DNA of 46,003 nt from an uncultured Verrucomicrobia subdivision 3 bacterium (GTDB lineage: Bacteria; Verrucomicrobiota; Verrucomicrobiia; Limisphaerales; UBA11358): assembly GCA_903944085.1 (NCBI GenBank), contig CAJAQO010000144.1, forward strand, positions 1 to 46,003, read 5' to 3'. Made by a program: the position numbers and the translations under genes. Within the stretch, counting starts at the first letter, position 1; the number at the start of each line of letters is the position of its first letter. This document shows positions 25,392-34,706 of the stretch, piece by piece. Under the pieces are notes generated by a model. It did not search any database. It was given only the letters and a program-made list of their open reading frames with translations, and was not told the origin of the DNA.

Positions 25392-26714
25392 TCACATTTT
25401 CCGCTGGTCAATGACGCGCTTGGCTTTGCCTTCGCTGCGCGTGATGGTCTGCGGCTGCACCATCCGCACTTTCATGTGCAAGCCGGTTAAGGTTTCGATG
25501 CTGTGACCGAGATTGCGCTGCACGGTTTCCAGCGCGCCGACGGTGTCGCCAAAAACTTCGCGCGTGACTTCCACCTGCACCTCGACTTGATCGAGATCGC
25601 GTTCGCGCGTCAGGACAATTTGATAGTGCGGCAGCGTGCCTTCGACTTTCAGCAGCGCGGTTTCGATCTGCGACGGATACACATTCACGCCGCGGATGAT
25701 GAACATGTCGTCGCTGCGGCGGCCGATCCGCTGGATGCGGCGCAAGGTGCGCCCGCACTCGCATTTTTCGGAAGAGAGCGCCGTGATGTCCCGCGTGCGA
25801 TAGCGAATCATCGGCATCGCCTGCTTGCCGAGCGTGGTCAGGACGAGTTCGCCTTCCTCGCCGTCAGGCAGCGGCTTGCCGGATTTGAGGTCAATAATTT
25901 CGGGATAAAACCAATCCTCGAAAATATGCGGGCCGGACTGGCACTGGCATTCCATCGCGACGCCGGGGCCGATGATTTCCGACAAGCCGTAAATGTCGTA
26001 GGCCTTGAGTCCGCTGTCGTGCTCGATGCGGCGGCGCATGGATTCCGTCCACGGCTCCGCGCCGAAAACGCCGACGCGCAACGGCAGTTCCTTGAGACTG
26101 ATGCCGAGTTCCTGCGCTTCGTCAATGAGGTGGAGAAAATAGCTGGGCGTGCAGCAGATCGCCGTCGAGCCAAAATCTTTCATCACCATCAACTGGCGTT
26201 GCGTGTTGCCGCCGGAAATCGGAATGACCGTCGCGCCGAGCGCCTCCGCGCCGTAATGCGCGCCCAACCCGCCGGTGAAGAGGCCGTAGCCGTAGGCGTT
26301 TTGGATGACATCGCCGGCGTGCAAACCGCAGGCCGCGAAACTGCGCATCATCACATTTTCCCAAACGCCGAGGTCGGCCTTGGTGTAAGCGACGACGATG
26401 GGCTTGCCGGTCGTGCCGGTGGATGCGTGCAGGCGCACGATGTCCTTCATGGGACTGGCGAACAAGCCGAACGGATAGGTGTCGCGCAAGTCCGACTTCA
26501 TCGTGAACGGCAGCTTGGTGACATCGTCGAGCGAGCGCACATCTTCCGGCGTCAGATCGGCCTCGTTCATGCGCTTGCGGAACAGCGCGACATGATCGTA
26601 GGCGCGCTGCACGATGGCCTGGAGCCGCTGCAACTGGAGCGCCTGCAATTGTTCAACCGGCAGAAAATCCGGCGTGCTCACCGGATGAAAATTGATCGGA
26701 GAATTTTTTTTCAT
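25392..26714 (-). CDS. paaK: Phenylacetate-CoA ligase
   Basis: This 440-residue AMP-forming enzyme activates phenylacetate or a related arylacetate to its CoA ester. The ATP-binding P-loop RLHASTGTTGKP, the AGGxxG-like region, YGLSEIIGPGVAMEC and the C-terminal hinge GRRSDDMFIIRGVNVYPSQIE are all present. CECGRTLRRI contains two cysteines typical of this clade. Length matches PaaK (~430-440). Its ATG overlaps the TGA of iorB by four bases, so the two are translationally coupled. In this operon it most likely recovers aryl-acetates formed from aromatic amino acids. It is less likely to start a full phenylacetate ring-degradation pathway, as no paaABCDE is present in the window. Confidence 0.94.
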   Translation of the reverse strand: MKKNSPINFHPVSTPDFLPVEQLQALQLQRLQAIVQRAYDHVALFRKRMNEADLTPEDVRSLDDVTKLPFTMKSDLRDTYPFGLFASPMKDIVRLHASTGTTGKPIVVAYTKADLGVWENVMMRSFAACGLHAGDVIQNAYGYGLFTGGLGAHYGAEALGATVIPISGGNTQRQLMVMKDFGSTAICCTPSYFLHLIDEAQELGISLKELPLRVGVFGAEPWTESMRRRIEHDSGLKAYDIYGLSEIIGPGVAMECQCQSGPHIFEDWFYPEIIDLKSGKPLPDGEEGELVLTTLGKQAMPMIRYRTRDITALSSEKCECGRTLRRIQRIGRRSDDMFIIRGVNVYPSQIETALLKVEGTLPHYQIVLTRERDLDQVEVQVEVTREVFGDTVGALETVQRNLGHSIETLTGLHMKVRMVQPQTITRSEGKAKRVIDQRKM

Positions 26715-27205
26715 GGCTCAAGTTTTTTCGCAGCGGCGGCGCGGCGGCCCTCGGCAAAAGCCTGCTCGTTCGCGGGATGAAGTTTCTCCGGGAGACAGGA
26801 ATGAATTGCCGCGCGCCATTTTTCTTCGCCGAGGCCGAGATGCGCGCTCAAGGCACCGAGCAGCGCCACATTAAAACTTTTGCGATTGGACAGTTTCGAC
26901 GCGTCAATCAAGTCCGGCGCGATCAGCACACCGCCCGCGCGCAACTGGCCGCGATTGACCTCGACCTGATCCGGCGCGAGCACGACGAGAAAATCGGCTT
27001 CGCCCGGCGGCACCATCGGACTCAAGACCTGCGGACCGAACCGCACGTCGCTCGTCACCGAACCGCCGCGCTGGCTCATGCCGTGGATTTCGCTTTTCTT
27101 GACTTCGAAGCCAGAGCGGAACGCCGCCTCGGATAAAATGTCCGACGCTTTGATGACGCCCTGTCCGCCGAGGCCGGCAATGACGATGTTGACTGGTTTT
27201 TTCAT
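26711..27205 (-). CDS. iorB: Indolepyruvate oxidoreductase subunit beta
   Basis: This 164-residue protein is the gamma-type domain of 2-oxoacid:ferredoxin oxidoreductases. It starts VNIVIAGLGGQGVIKASDIL and has SEIHGMSQRGGSVTSDVRFG, both diagnostic of IorB. With IorA it oxidatively decarboxylates indolepyruvate, phenylpyruvate or hydroxyphenylpyruvate to aryl-acetyl-CoA. ATG 27205 overlaps the iorA stop as ATGA, and its own stop overlaps paaK in the same way. Length is slightly short of the usual ~180-195 residues but the domain is whole. Confidence 0.93.
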   Translation of the reverse strand: MKKPVNIVIAGLGGQGVIKASDILSEAAFRSGFEVKKSEIHGMSQRGGSVTSDVRFGPQVLSPMVPPGEADFLVVLAPDQVEVNRGQLRAGGVLIAPDLIDASKLSNRKSFNVALLGALSAHLGLGEEKWRAAIHSCLPEKLHPANEQAFAEGRRAAAAKKLEP

Positions 27206-28809
27206 GAGCAACAACCTCCGTTCGCGAGCGCGCATTTTTCGTATTCACGAATACTTTTCGCAGCGAGCACGCAAGGCCGCCGCGCGATGATGAGCACCTG
27301 TTTTTCACTGGCGAGCGCGTCCGCAAGCACCTGCTGAAATTCCGCGCAGTCCTTTCCCAGCATGAAAACGCGCACTTCTTCGATGCCCAGCGCTTTGCCT
27401 AAATCTTCGTAAATCACCTTGCCGGTCGCGGCGTGGTCGAGCGAGCGACCCGTGCCCGGATGCTCCTGGTGTCCGGTCATCGCGGTGGTGCTGTTGTCGA
27501 GGATGACAACGACATGGCCGGTCGGAGGCGGATTGTAAATCATTTCGGCCAGCCCAGTCATGCCGCTGTGAACGAACGTGCTGTCACCGATCACGCTCAC
27601 GACACGCTTGGCTTCCGCCGGCGGCAACACCTGCCGCAAACCCAAACCGATGCCGATGCTCGATCCCATGCACACGCAACAATCCATCGCCGAATACGGC
27701 GGCAAAACGCCGAGCGCGTAACAGCCGATGTCGCCGGCGACGATACAATCCAAATTCTTCAGCGCTTGAAAAACGACGTGATGCCCGCAGCCGTCGCACA
27801 ATTCCGGCGGCTTGCCGGGCGGCCGCGTCGGCTCCGGCGAAGGGTCGTGCGCAAGAATGCGCCGGACGCGATCCACGTTCAATTCGCCGAAGCGGAACAT
27901 TTCCGGTTTGCTCTCAACTTTCAGCCCGGCGGCGCGAATGGCATCGGCCAGATACGGATCGCCTTCTTCAATAACGACGCATCTTTCGACGCTGCGGACG
28001 AACTCGGCGATTTTTTTCAGCGGCAGCGGATGCGTGAAACCGAGTTTGAGAAAACTCGCGTCGGGTGCGGCTTCGCGCGCGTGCATGAAACAAACGCCGG
28101 AGGTGATGATGCCGAGTTTTTTGTCACCGGAAAAAATCTGGTTCAACGGCGTGGTTTCGCTCCAGTCCGTCAGCTCCGAAAGTTTTTGCCGCAAACGGCG
28201 ATGCGCCGGACGCGCGTTTGACGGAATCAAATTGCGTCCGCGCAAATCATGCTCGAAGTGCGGCTGGGGCGGCGGCACGGCGGCGCGCGGCAGCACCGGT
28301 GCCTGCGTGTGGCAGACGCGCGTGGTGACGCGCAGCAGCACGGGGATTTTCCAACGCTCGGAAATTTCGATGGCCGCGAGCGTGAAGTCGTAGGCTTCCT
28401 GCGAGTCGGCCGGCTCCACCATCGGCACGGCGGCGGCCACGGCATAACGGCGGTTGTCCTGTTCGTTCTGGCTCGACGCCATGCCGGGATCATCCGCAGA
28501 AACCACCACGAGCGCGCCGACGACGCCAGTATGCGCCACACTGAAAAATGGATCGGCGGCGACATTGACGCCGACGTGTTTCATGGTGACGAGCGAACGC
28601 GCGCCGCCGTAAGCCACGCCGATGCCGACTTCGAGCGCGACTTTTTCATTAGGCGACCACTGGGCTTTGCCGCCTATGTGGGAAAAGTATTCGAGAATTT
28701 CCGTCGAAGGCGTGCCGGGATAACCGGTGCCCAGCGCCACGCCGCCATGCAGCGCGGCCAAGGCGATGGCGCTGTCGCCGCTCAGTAATTGTCGTTCGGT
28801 TGAATTCAT
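27202..28809 (-). CDS. iorA: Indolepyruvate oxidoreductase subunit alpha, no ferredoxin tail
   Basis: This 535-residue subunit has the pyrimidine-binding domain (GYPGTPSTEILEYF, EVGIGVAYGGARSLVTMKHVGVNVAADP), the middle domain and the thiamine-diphosphate domain (GDSTFVHSGMTGLAEMIYN, ILDNSTTAMTGHQEHPGTG). Usual IorA proteins run to about 600-650 residues with two C-terminal [4Fe-4S] clusters. Here the protein ends soon after RRPC with EYEKCALANGGCCS, so the ferredoxin-like module is absent and only four scattered cysteines remain. Electrons may leave to a separate ferredoxin, or those cysteines could ligate a cluster. I start at ATG 28809, eight bases after the upstream thioesterase stop; the longer frame overlaps that gene. 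Co-operonic with iorB and paaK. Confidence 0.9.
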   Translation of the reverse strand: MNSTERQLLSGDSAIALAALHGGVALGTGYPGTPSTEILEYFSHIGGKAQWSPNEKVALEVGIGVAYGGARSLVTMKHVGVNVAADPFFSVAHTGVVGALVVVSADDPGMASSQNEQDNRRYAVAAAVPMVEPADSQEAYDFTLAAIEISERWKIPVLLRVTTRVCHTQAPVLPRAAVPPPQPHFEHDLRGRNLIPSNARPAHRRLRQKLSELTDWSETTPLNQIFSGDKKLGIITSGVCFMHAREAAPDASFLKLGFTHPLPLKKIAEFVRSVERCVVIEEGDPYLADAIRAAGLKVESKPEMFRFGELNVDRVRRILAHDPSPEPTRPPGKPPELCDGCGHHVVFQALKNLDCIVAGDIGCYALGVLPPYSAMDCCVCMGSSIGIGLGLRQVLPPAEAKRVVSVIGDSTFVHSGMTGLAEMIYNPPPTGHVVVILDNSTTAMTGHQEHPGTGRSLDHAATGKVIYEDLGKALGIEEVRVFMLGKDCAEFQQVLADALASEKQVLIIARRPCVLAAKSIREYEKCALANGGCCS

Positions 28810-28817
28810 TTGAAAAA

Positions 28818-29246
28818 TTAAGTTGCCGCCGGTCCGGCGGCTTTCTGCATCAGTTCCAGAAACCACGCCGGCGGACGAATGGGTTTTCCGTCGGCATCGG
28901 CAAACGCGTGAACCGTGTAACCGCACACGACGGGTTTGCCGTTTGCGTTCTGGGTGATCTGCACATCGAAGCGCAATTTCGCGCGGCCCGAAACCTCAAC
29001 AGTGGTGGCGATGTCCAGCAAATCGTCGTAACGCGCGCCGCCTTGAAATTCCAGATGCGCCTCGACGAGCGGCAGAAAAATATTTTTCTGCTCCAGCGCG
29101 GCGTAGGACATGCCGAGCCGCCGGCGCATCAGTTCGGTGCGACCGCACTCGAACCATTCGAGCGCGCGGGAATTGTAAAACGTCCCCATCTGATCCGTTT
29201 CGCTGTAACGGACGCGCAACTGCAGGACATCGTGCAAATGGCTCAT
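28818..29246 (-). CDS. YbgC/4-hydroxybenzoyl-CoA-type thioesterase
   Basis: This 142-residue hotdog protein matches the YbgC/FcbC group: LRVRYSETDQMGTFYNSRALEWFECGRTELMR carries the catalytic aspartate in ETDQMGxxxxxxYxxW-like form. It should hydrolyse an acyl- or aryl-CoA in the cytoplasm. ATG 29246 starts the conserved HLHDVLQLRVRYSE strand; an upstream frame of 82 codons has no family similarity. It is the first gene of the operon with iorA, iorB, paaK, the ACT gene and a PaaI-type thioesterase. One operon with two thioesterases and a ligase could cycle aryl-CoA against the free acid. Confidence 0.88.
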   Translation of the reverse strand: MSHLHDVLQLRVRYSETDQMGTFYNSRALEWFECGRTELMRRRLGMSYAALEQKNIFLPLVEAHLEFQGGARYDDLLDIATTVEVSGRAKLRFDVQITQNANGKPVVCGYTVHAFADADGKPIRPPAWFLELMQKAAGPAAT

Positions 29247-29590
29247 ATTAATGGACCGCCGTGAAACCAGAGGTCGCAACTTCGCGGCAACGAGCCGGCG
29301 ACGGCGGTGATGCTTAAAATCTACGGCAAATAGCCGAAACGAACCTATCTTATCTTGCCGATAGCCCCACATTTTTTGCGGCGGATGAATACACCGCCCG
29401 CAGACCTCCTCCAAAAACTCAAGCTTCTGATGACGGGGATGAACTGGGACAAATGCCTGTTTCCCGCGATTATTTTGAGAACAAAGATCCAATTCCGTTT
29501 CTGCGCGCGAAAGTGGCTTTCACCTTTTAACGGCGGCCGCCCAGCCCGTTCGCACTGCAAACCGCCGGCCGGCAAAATCCGGCCGCCAGC
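29247..29590. other. Intergenic region between aryl-acid operon and ygjP-like gene
   Basis: These 344 bases hold no supported gene. A seven-bp hairpin (29566-29572 with 29579-29585, loop CAAAAT) sits five bases past the stop of the metallopeptidase gene and may be its 3' end, though no T-run follows on the minus strand. The right-hand part must hold the promoter of the thioesterase-ior operon; I could not pick convincing -35 and -10 boxes. Confidence 0.4.
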
Positions 29591-30316
29591 TCAGGGCAAC
29601 AGATTTCGATGCTGCTTCAGCCAGCGCTCGGCGGCGAGGTAATCCGGACACAGCCGCTCCACCTGCCGCCAGAATTTTTCCGAGTGATTCATTTCGATGA
29701 GGTGGGCCAATTCATGCAGGTGAATGTAATCTTGAACGAACGCAGGCGTCTGGATCAAACGCCAGTTCAGCGAAATGGTTCCGCGCCGCGAGCAGGAACC
29801 CCAGCGCGTCCGCTGGCTGCGCACGGTGACGCGGCGCACGGTCAATCCGTGCCGGGTGGCCAGTTCCAAAAGACGCGGCGGCAGTTCGCGGGCCGCCAGT
29901 TGGCGAAGTTGCCTTTCGAGCAACGGCCGCAAATCGGCATTTGCGTCTGCAACATTCAAAATCACACCGCCAAAATAAATCCGGCCTGCGTCGCCGGCTT
30001 CGATGCGCGTCAATTCGCCCCGAAATAATATTTCCGTGCCGACCCGCCAATCTGCGGATTTGTGCGGACGCGCTTCCCAGCGCTGAAATTGTTGTTCCAG
30101 CCAGCGCACGTTGCGCTGCACAAACTCGCGGGCAGCACCGATGGAACCACCGCGCGGAATGGTTACGCGGGCTGTGCCATCGGAACGCAGCCGGAGCAGA
30201 TAGCGCCGCGCACGGGGATGACGCACCATCACCAGCGGAATCTGCCGCAACCCAACGGTGAATTGCTCCGACGCAGGCGAGCTGCGCGCTTTCCGATTGA
30301 AAATAAAATCCAGCAT
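29591..30316 (-). CDS. YgjP-like zinc metallopeptidase
   Basis: This 241-residue protein is a SprT/YgjP (DUF45, M48-related) metallopeptidase. The zinc motif HELAHLIEMNHSEKFW has the HExxH pair and a third histidine nine residues on. The N-terminal half shows the family strands (RHPRARRYLLRL and VTIPRGGS) and the segment RSQRTRWGSCSRRGTISLNWRL is strongly conserved. No signal peptide is present, so it is cytoplasmic. Its exact substrate is unknown. It follows hrpA by only seven bases and is probably cotranscribed with it. Confidence 0.9.
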   Translation of the reverse strand: MLDFIFNRKARSSPASEQFTVGLRQIPLVMVRHPRARRYLLRLRSDGTARVTIPRGGSIGAAREFVQRNVRWLEQQFQRWEARPHKSADWRVGTEILFRGELTRIEAGDAGRIYFGGVILNVADANADLRPLLERQLRQLAARELPPRLLELATRHGLTVRRVTVRSQRTRWGSCSRRGTISLNWRLIQTPAFVQDYIHLHELAHLIEMNHSEKFWRQVERLCPDYLAAERWLKQHRNLLP

Positions 30317-30323
30317 GGCCAGG

Positions 30324-33300
30324 TCAAATCGCGATCACCGCCAATAATTGTTGCCGCTTCTGGTCCAGCCGTTGCGGCGAAACCGGAACCACCGTGCCGA
30401 GTTCCTGCGCAAAGAGCGAGACTTTGTATTCTTCCACCAGCCAGCGAAATTCCTCCAAGCGCCGCCGCGCCTCGGCGGATTTCGGCGGATTCGCTTTGAG
30501 TTTTATCAAACTGGCGAGATATGGCGCGAGCTGCTGGGCGCGGTCCTGGTCTTTCGCTGGATTTAATTTTGCCCGTTCCATCCGCGTGGCCAGCGCCTTC
30601 AAGTAACGCGGCACATGCGCGAGTTGCACGAAGGGAATCAGCTCCAAAAAATTGCGCGGCAGCAATGCTTCCAATTCCTCGGCCCAAACATTCACCAGCG
30701 GCGGCGCGTCTTTCGTGGCGAGGTTTAGCTGGCTCAAACTGGAAAGCGTTTTAGGTTTGGTCGCCGGCAAAATCGGCGCTGGCCCGCAGCGACGCTGGAC
30801 TTCCTGCCGCGCTTTCAAAATCGCGCCAGCGTGATCAACCAACTGCATGGCAAGTCCGGGAATTTGCAGGCGCGTTTGCTGCACGGCGGCGCGAAAATTG
30901 GCTTCGGTCAACGCCGGAAAAACTTCGCCCGGCAAAATGTGGCGCTTCAGATTTCCAAACGCGGTTTCCTGCAATTCATCCGGCGGACAAAAATTGGCGG
31001 CGAGCGCGGCGAAGCGATTCATTTCGCGCAAATCCCGGTGCAGCCAGGCGAACTCTTTGGAGAGCGCCAGTTCCACCAGTTTTTGAATGCCGCCGAGCGT
31101 CGCCATTTTCGCCAAGTCGGCACTACGAAAAAGCCGGAGGCTCACGCCGCTGCTGTCGTCCGCCTGCAAACCGGGCCACGCGTAAGTCGGCACCGGACCG
31201 GTTTCGCTCACGCTGATGCGCTCCGGCAAATCACCAAAACTCCACGCGCTCAAGCCGAATTGTTCCCACTGCTGCGCGACGCGTTGCCAGGCGGAATCAT
31301 CCGGCGCGGGTTTGGTTTTCACTTGTTCCAGTTTTTGCCGGAGCTGGCCGAGGTCGCGGCTGGTGCCGAGGGATTTCTGGTCGTTGCCGAGAACTTCGAT
31401 GCGCGGCCGCAGATGCGCCGGCACGGCATCGCTGGCCCAAGTGTTCGGCGGAATGGCAATGCCATAGCGTTCGCGGATAAACAGCGCAAGCGCGTGCGGC
31501 AACGAATCACCGCCCGGCTGGAAGTCGCGGAGAATCTCCTCGACCTTCGGCGGAAACGGCATCAGCTCGCGGCGCAGGCTTTTCGGCAGCGCGCGGAGTA
31601 GCTCGTTGATCAAGCCTTCGCGCAAACCGGGAATCGCCCACTCGACGCTGGCCTGCGAAATGGTTTGCGCCAGGCTGAAACCAAGTTTCACCGTCACGCC
31701 GTCCTGCTCTTCGCCGGGCGTGTAGGCGTAGCTCAAAGCCACCGGTTGTCCGCCGAGAGGCACGGCATCGGGAAACGCCTCGGCGTCGAAGTCCAAGGAT
31801 TGTCCGCCGGTCAAATCAGCTTCTGTGGCGCAAAGAAATTCCGGCCCGCCGCAATCGCGGATAAGCCGGTTCAATTCGTGGACGGAAGAAACGTTTTGAA
31901 TCCGCTTGGCGTAAAAATCAAACAGCGTCTGGTCCAGATTCGCGAGGTCATGGCGGCGCACGCGCGTCTGCCACGTCTCGATTTTCTGGCGCACTTGATG
32001 GTTATGGTCGAGAAAAGAATATTGCGGCGGCAACGGCTGTTTCTTTTCCGTCGTGCGGAAAATGCGCGTGTCGTTATCATCATATTCGTCATCCGCATCC
32101 TTCCGTCGCGTCGGCAGCAAATCATCCTCGACGAGTGCGGAGCGGATGAATATTTCCGTGGCTTCCGCCGGATTAATATTGCCGTGCGCAACCTTGGTCT
32201 TGTGGACTTCGAGGCCGTAGAGCGTGGTCTTTTCTTCAACCAGCACATTGCCCGCCGTCACGCTCCAGTGCGGATTTTGATGCGTCGTTTTGCAGAGATG
32301 CGGCGCGAGCTGGACGATCCACAGCGGATCAATCCCCGCCACCGTGCGCGCAAAGAGTTGCGAGGTCTCGACGATTTCGCCAGCCATGATCCACGGCGGC
32401 TGCTGCGTGGAAATTATTTTGGGCGCTGATTTGGCTTTGGCGCGCGCCGTCGGTTTTTGTTGCCGCTCGTTTCGATCAAATAACGCCGATCCGGGAAAAA
32501 TTGAAACCAGCCGGTTGCCCGTGCCTTGATACTGATTCCGCTCCTTGCGCAGCGCCACGTGGCCGAGCAAGCCGGTGAGAATCGAGCGGTGAATCGCCGC
32601 GTAATCGGCATTGCTCTCGTTCAATTTGAACCGGCCCAAATCTTCCAGCGCACCGTGAAGCTGCGCGTGCAAATCCTGCCACTCGCGCATCCGCAAATAG
32701 GAAAGAAAGTTCGCCTTGCAGAATTTCCGCCGCTGGCCCTGCGAGCGCAGCCGCTCCCATTGATCGTGAACGGCGTCCCAGATTTTCAGCAGCGTGAGAA
32801 AATCCGACGCCGGATCGGCAAAACGTTTGTGGGCGGCGGCGGCGGCGTCTTTCTTGTCGAGCGGACGCTCGCGCGGATCTTGAATGCTCAAGCCGGCGGC
32901 GATGATGAGCAGTTCGCGCATGGCGTGTTCGTGTTGCGATTGCAGCAGCATCCGGCCGAGCGTCGGATCAATCGGCAGCCGCGAAAGATCGTGCCCGAGC
33001 TGCGTGAGTTCGCGTTTCTCGTCCAGCGCGCCGAGTTCTTGCAACAACAAATATCCGCCCTGAATCGCCGACGGCGGCGGCGGATTCACGAACGGAAACG
33101 TCTCGATGTCGCCCAGCCGATACGCCTTCATTCGCAAAATGACTTCGGCCAGATTGGCGCGCTGGATTTCCGGCTGCGTGTATTGCGGGCGCTCGTTGAA
33201 ATCTTCTTCCGAATACAGCCGGATGCACACGCCATCCTGCACGCGACCGCTGCGGCCTTTGCGCTGGTTGGCGCTGCTCTGCGAAATGGCTTCGACCGGC

Positions 33301-34448
33301 AGCCGCTTGGTGCGTGTGCGCGGATTGTAGCGGCTGATGCGCGCCAGCCCTGCATCAATGACGTAGCGGATGCCGGGAATGGTCAGCGACGTTTCCGCGA
33401 TGTTCGTGGCAACGACGATTTTCCGCCGGTTCAGCGGGGCGAAGACGCGTTGCTGATCCGCCGCGCTCAACAAGCCGAAGAGCGGAATAATTTCCACCTC
33501 GCGTCCGAACCGTCCGTCGAGCAGATCGCTCGTCTCGCGGATGTCGCGTTCGCCGGGCATGAAAATCAAAATGTCGCCATTGCCCGGTTCGCACAAAGCC
33601 GTCTCCGCCGCGCGCACGGCGGCGTCAACGTAAGTGATGTCGCCGCGCTCCTCCGATTCGGCGTCGAACGGCGCGTAAATCACTTCCACCGGAAACAGCC
33701 GACCGGAGACTTCAATGATCGGAGCGTCGTTGAACGCGCGCGAAAAAGTCTGCGTATCAATCGTCGCCGACGTGATGATGAGCTTAAGATCGTTGCGCTT
33801 GACGAGCAGCGTCTTCAAGTAGCCGAGCAGAAAATCAATGTTCAGGCTGCGCTCGTGCGCCTCGTCAATGATGATGCAGTTGTATTCCGACAGCAGCGGA
33901 TCGCCCTGCGTCTCGGCCAGCAGGATGCCGTCGGTCATCAGCTTGATGTAAGTCTGCGCGCTGCTGCGGTCGTCGAACCGGATGGTGCAGCCGACTTCGC
34001 GGCCCCAGTTCACATTCAGTTCCTCCGCGATGCGCCGTGAAATGGACAGCGCCGCCACCCGGCGCGGCTGCGTGCAGCCAATTTTCGCCTCGATGCCCAA
34101 ACCGGCTTCTAGGCACATCTTGGGAATCTGCGTCGTCTTGCCCGAACCGGTTTCGCCGGCGATGACGACGACTTGGTTGGCGCGAATGGCGTTCACGATG
34201 TCGTCTTTGCGCGCGGTGATCGGCAGATCAGGCGGATAGCTGATTTGCGGAGAATGCAATCGCCGTTCCTCGCGCAGCGCCACGGATGCGCGCACCTGCG
34301 CCAAGAGCCGGTTCAAGACGGCATCATGCTGCCGCGGATGAAGCTGGTCGCGCAAAAGCCGGACCATCCGGCCGCCAAGCCGCACCCAATCGGGCAACAT
34401 GGCTTGGGGCAGGAGTCGGCGGATTTCTTCAACGCGGGTGTCGTTCAT
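30324..34448 (-). CDS. hrpA: ATP-dependent RNA helicase HrpA
   Basis: This 1374-residue DEAH-box helicase unwinds RNA and in E. coli rescues stalled or colliding ribosomes. It has an N-terminal segment with two Arg-rich helices, then motif I GETGSGKTTQIPK, motif II DEAH (IIIDEAHERSL), motif III SAT and motif VI QRKGRSGR. HA2 and OB-type domains follow, with the long HrpA C-terminal extension (DUF3418) carrying LSYAYTPGEEQDGVTVKL. The total length is near the E. coli 1300. I start at ATG 34448; the frame open to 34571 lacks family similarity. A candidate promoter with a very short leader lies just ahead. Confidence 0.95.
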   Translation of the reverse strand: MNDTRVEEIRRLLPQAMLPDWVRLGGRMVRLLRDQLHPRQHDAVLNRLLAQVRASVALREERRLHSPQISYPPDLPITARKDDIVNAIRANQVVVIAGETGSGKTTQIPKMCLEAGLGIEAKIGCTQPRRVAALSISRRIAEELNVNWGREVGCTIRFDDRSSAQTYIKLMTDGILLAETQGDPLLSEYNCIIIDEAHERSLNIDFLLGYLKTLLVKRNDLKLIITSATIDTQTFSRAFNDAPIIEVSGRLFPVEVIYAPFDAESEERGDITYVDAAVRAAETALCEPGNGDILIFMPGERDIRETSDLLDGRFGREVEIIPLFGLLSAADQQRVFAPLNRRKIVVATNIAETSLTIPGIRYVIDAGLARISRYNPRTRTKRLPVEAISQSSANQRKGRSGRVQDGVCIRLYSEEDFNERPQYTQPEIQRANLAEVILRMKAYRLGDIETFPFVNPPPPSAIQGGYLLLQELGALDEKRELTQLGHDLSRLPIDPTLGRMLLQSQHEHAMRELLIIAAGLSIQDPRERPLDKKDAAAAAHKRFADPASDFLTLLKIWDAVHDQWERLRSQGQRRKFCKANFLSYLRMREWQDLHAQLHGALEDLGRFKLNESNADYAAIHRSILTGLLGHVALRKERNQYQGTGNRLVSIFPGSALFDRNERQQKPTARAKAKSAPKIISTQQPPWIMAGEIVETSQLFARTVAGIDPLWIVQLAPHLCKTTHQNPHWSVTAGNVLVEEKTTLYGLEVHKTKVAHGNINPAEATEIFIRSALVEDDLLPTRRKDADDEYDDNDTRIFRTTEKKQPLPPQYSFLDHNHQVRQKIETWQTRVRRHDLANLDQTLFDFYAKRIQNVSSVHELNRLIRDCGGPEFLCATEADLTGGQSLDFDAEAFPDAVPLGGQPVALSYAYTPGEEQDGVTVKLGFSLAQTISQASVEWAIPGLREGLINELLRALPKSLRRELMPFPPKVEEILRDFQPGGDSLPHALALFIRERYGIAIPPNTWASDAVPAHLRPRIEVLGNDQKSLGTSRDLGQLRQKLEQVKTKPAPDDSAWQRVAQQWEQFGLSAWSFGDLPERISVSETGPVPTYAWPGLQADDSSGVSLRLFRSADLAKMATLGGIQKLVELALSKEFAWLHRDLREMNRFAALAANFCPPDELQETAFGNLKRHILPGEVFPALTEANFRAAVQQTRLQIPGLAMQLVDHAGAILKARQEVQRRCGPAPILPATKPKTLSSLSQLNLATKDAPPLVNVWAEELEALLPRNFLELIPFVQLAHVPRYLKALATRMERAKLNPAKDQDRAQQLAPYLASLIKLKANPPKSAEARRRLEEFRWLVEEYKVSLFAQELGTVVPVSPQRLDQKRQQLLAVIAI

Positions 34449-34460
34449 GCCTGGCCGCAA

Positions 34461-34490
34461 AGTGTAGCGTAAAATCGGCAGCAGATTCAA
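34461..34490 (-). promoter_or_regulatory. Candidate promoter for hrpA-ygjP
   Basis: On the minus strand TTGAAT (34490-34485) and TACACT (34466-34461) are separated by 18 bases. Transcription would begin only about six bases before the hrpA ATG, implying a nearly leaderless mRNA. No Shine-Dalgarno sequence is seen, which agrees with that. The remaining part of 34449-34706 holds no gene. Confidence 0.35.
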
Positions 34491-34706
34491 GCGGTGTTGG
34501 TCCAGCGAGCAGCGGCAGTTGGTTTGAACCGTCGCGCCCGAGCCATCTCGGTCGCACGCGGCGAAAGGCATTTTACATTTCGGCGGCTACTGGAGCGTCC
34601 GCATGTGGGCCAGCAGCCGTTCCGAAGTCGCCGCCGCGTGAGGCATCACATAAAAAAATTGCTCGCGGCAGAAACCCAGCGGGAGCCAATTGGTTCAAGC
34701 AAAAAA

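Noticed and set aside
34640..34706. A possible terminator after cysA (TTGCT...AGCAA then T7).
   Set aside because: The closing stem is only five pairs around about 38 bases, so I could not support it as a terminator.
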